Assembly: GCF_018223745.1 (NCBI RefSeq)
Contig: NZ_CP073653.1
Location: 549,001 to 613,000, forward strand
DNA from: Clostridium beijerinckii
GTDB lineage: Bacteria; Bacillota; Clostridia; Clostridiales; Clostridiaceae
DNA length: 64,000 nucleotides
Reading direction: 5' to 3'
A model generated the notes under the pieces. That model was given only the letters and a program-made list of their open reading frames with translations. It had not been told where the DNA came from and searched no databases. Below, piece after piece: positions 63,864-64,000 of the stretch. A program made the translations under genes and the position numbers. How positions within the stretch are numbered: the stretch's first letter is position 1; the number at the start of each line of letters is the position of its first letter.

Positions 63864-64000
63864 ATGATAGCAATAGGGGCAGACCATGGAGGATATAAAT
63901 TAAAAGAACTTATTAAGGGATATTTAGATAAAAACTCGGTAGAATATATCGATGTTGGCACATTTTCAGAAGATAGTATAGATTATCCTCAAATAGCTAT
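63864..64000 (+). CDS. rpiB: Ribose-5-phosphate isomerase B (cut by window end)
   Basis: The visible 45 residues start MIAIGADHGGYKLKELIKGYL and continue VEYIDVGTFSEDSIDYPQIA, the N-terminus of RpiB/LacA-type isomerases; GADHGG is the active-site loop. AAGGAG precedes the ATG. The gene runs off the window, so LacA/LacB-like variants cannot be fully excluded, but the pentose-phosphate context favours RpiB. Confidence 0.9.
   Translation, partial: MIAIGADHGGYKLKELIKGYLDKNSVEYIDVGTFSEDSIDYPQIA

Overview
The window is AT-rich, low-GC Gram-positive DNA with typical clostridial gene content: MinCDE, SpoIVFB, a RodA/MreBCD elongation cluster, Prp with an N-terminally extended L27, a GEMM (c-di-GMP-I) riboswitch, and LevR-type sigma-54 PTS control. 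Strong AGGAGG-type ribosome binding sites and frequent TTG/GTG starts fit too. The best guess is a motile, spore-forming Clostridium sensu stricto (solventogenic or saccharolytic group). Genus-level confidence is good; the species is not determined. I see no tRNA, rRNA, CRISPR array, prophage or intact insertion sequence.

Layout. 1-2651: end of a CBS-domain gene, then a minus-strand PspA operon (Ser-rich membrane protein, PspA, Cys-cluster protein). 3019-9259: S1-domain protein, pyruvate kinase (minus), PepD dipeptidase, an NlpC/P60 hydrolase and a SPOR-domain protein. 9554-20354: a cell-shape and division block (maf, radC, mreBCD, PBP2, sfsA, minCDE, rodA). 20772-25364: a SpoIVFA-like stub, SpoIVFB, a zinc-phospholipase-like protein and a secreted YcdB/SLH protein. 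25532-29767: a giant double-DUF445 membrane protein. 30028-41359: the conserved clostridial block of two radical-SAM-associated genes, RNase G, rplU-prp-rpmA with an L21 leader, obg, yhbY, nadD, yqeK, LCP and RluA. 41434-48543: LysR/asd divergent pair, D,D-carboxypeptidase, ComEA-like protein, lipoprotein plus RDD protein, and RlmD. 48701-52055: a two-component system and a MATE exporter whose promoter carries three 11-bp-spaced direct repeats. 52608-53138: a CheY-like regulator behind a sigma-D-like promoter and a c-di-GMP-I riboswitch. 54494-64000: a sigma-54-controlled PTS and pentose-phosphate island.

The two most interesting regulatory systems are at the right-hand end. First, cheY appears to be controlled in two layers: a flagellar sigma-factor promoter, then a c-di-GMP riboswitch whose downstream sequence can fold over the ribosome binding site. 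Second, a LevR-family activator gene lies behind its own -24/-12 promoter with a perfect 15-bp inverted repeat upstream. Genes for a galactitol-type EIIA, EIIB and EIIC follow. A second -24/-12 promoter then drives a GatD-like dehydrogenase, split transketolase, ribulose-5-phosphate epimerase and RpiB. That content has no tagatose pathway genes, so it suggests PTS uptake of a pentitol and entry of its oxidised phosphate into the pentose phosphate pathway, rather than galactitol catabolism.

Coordinates and motifs were read by eye. No similarity search or folding program was run, so family names rest on recognised motifs and gene order.
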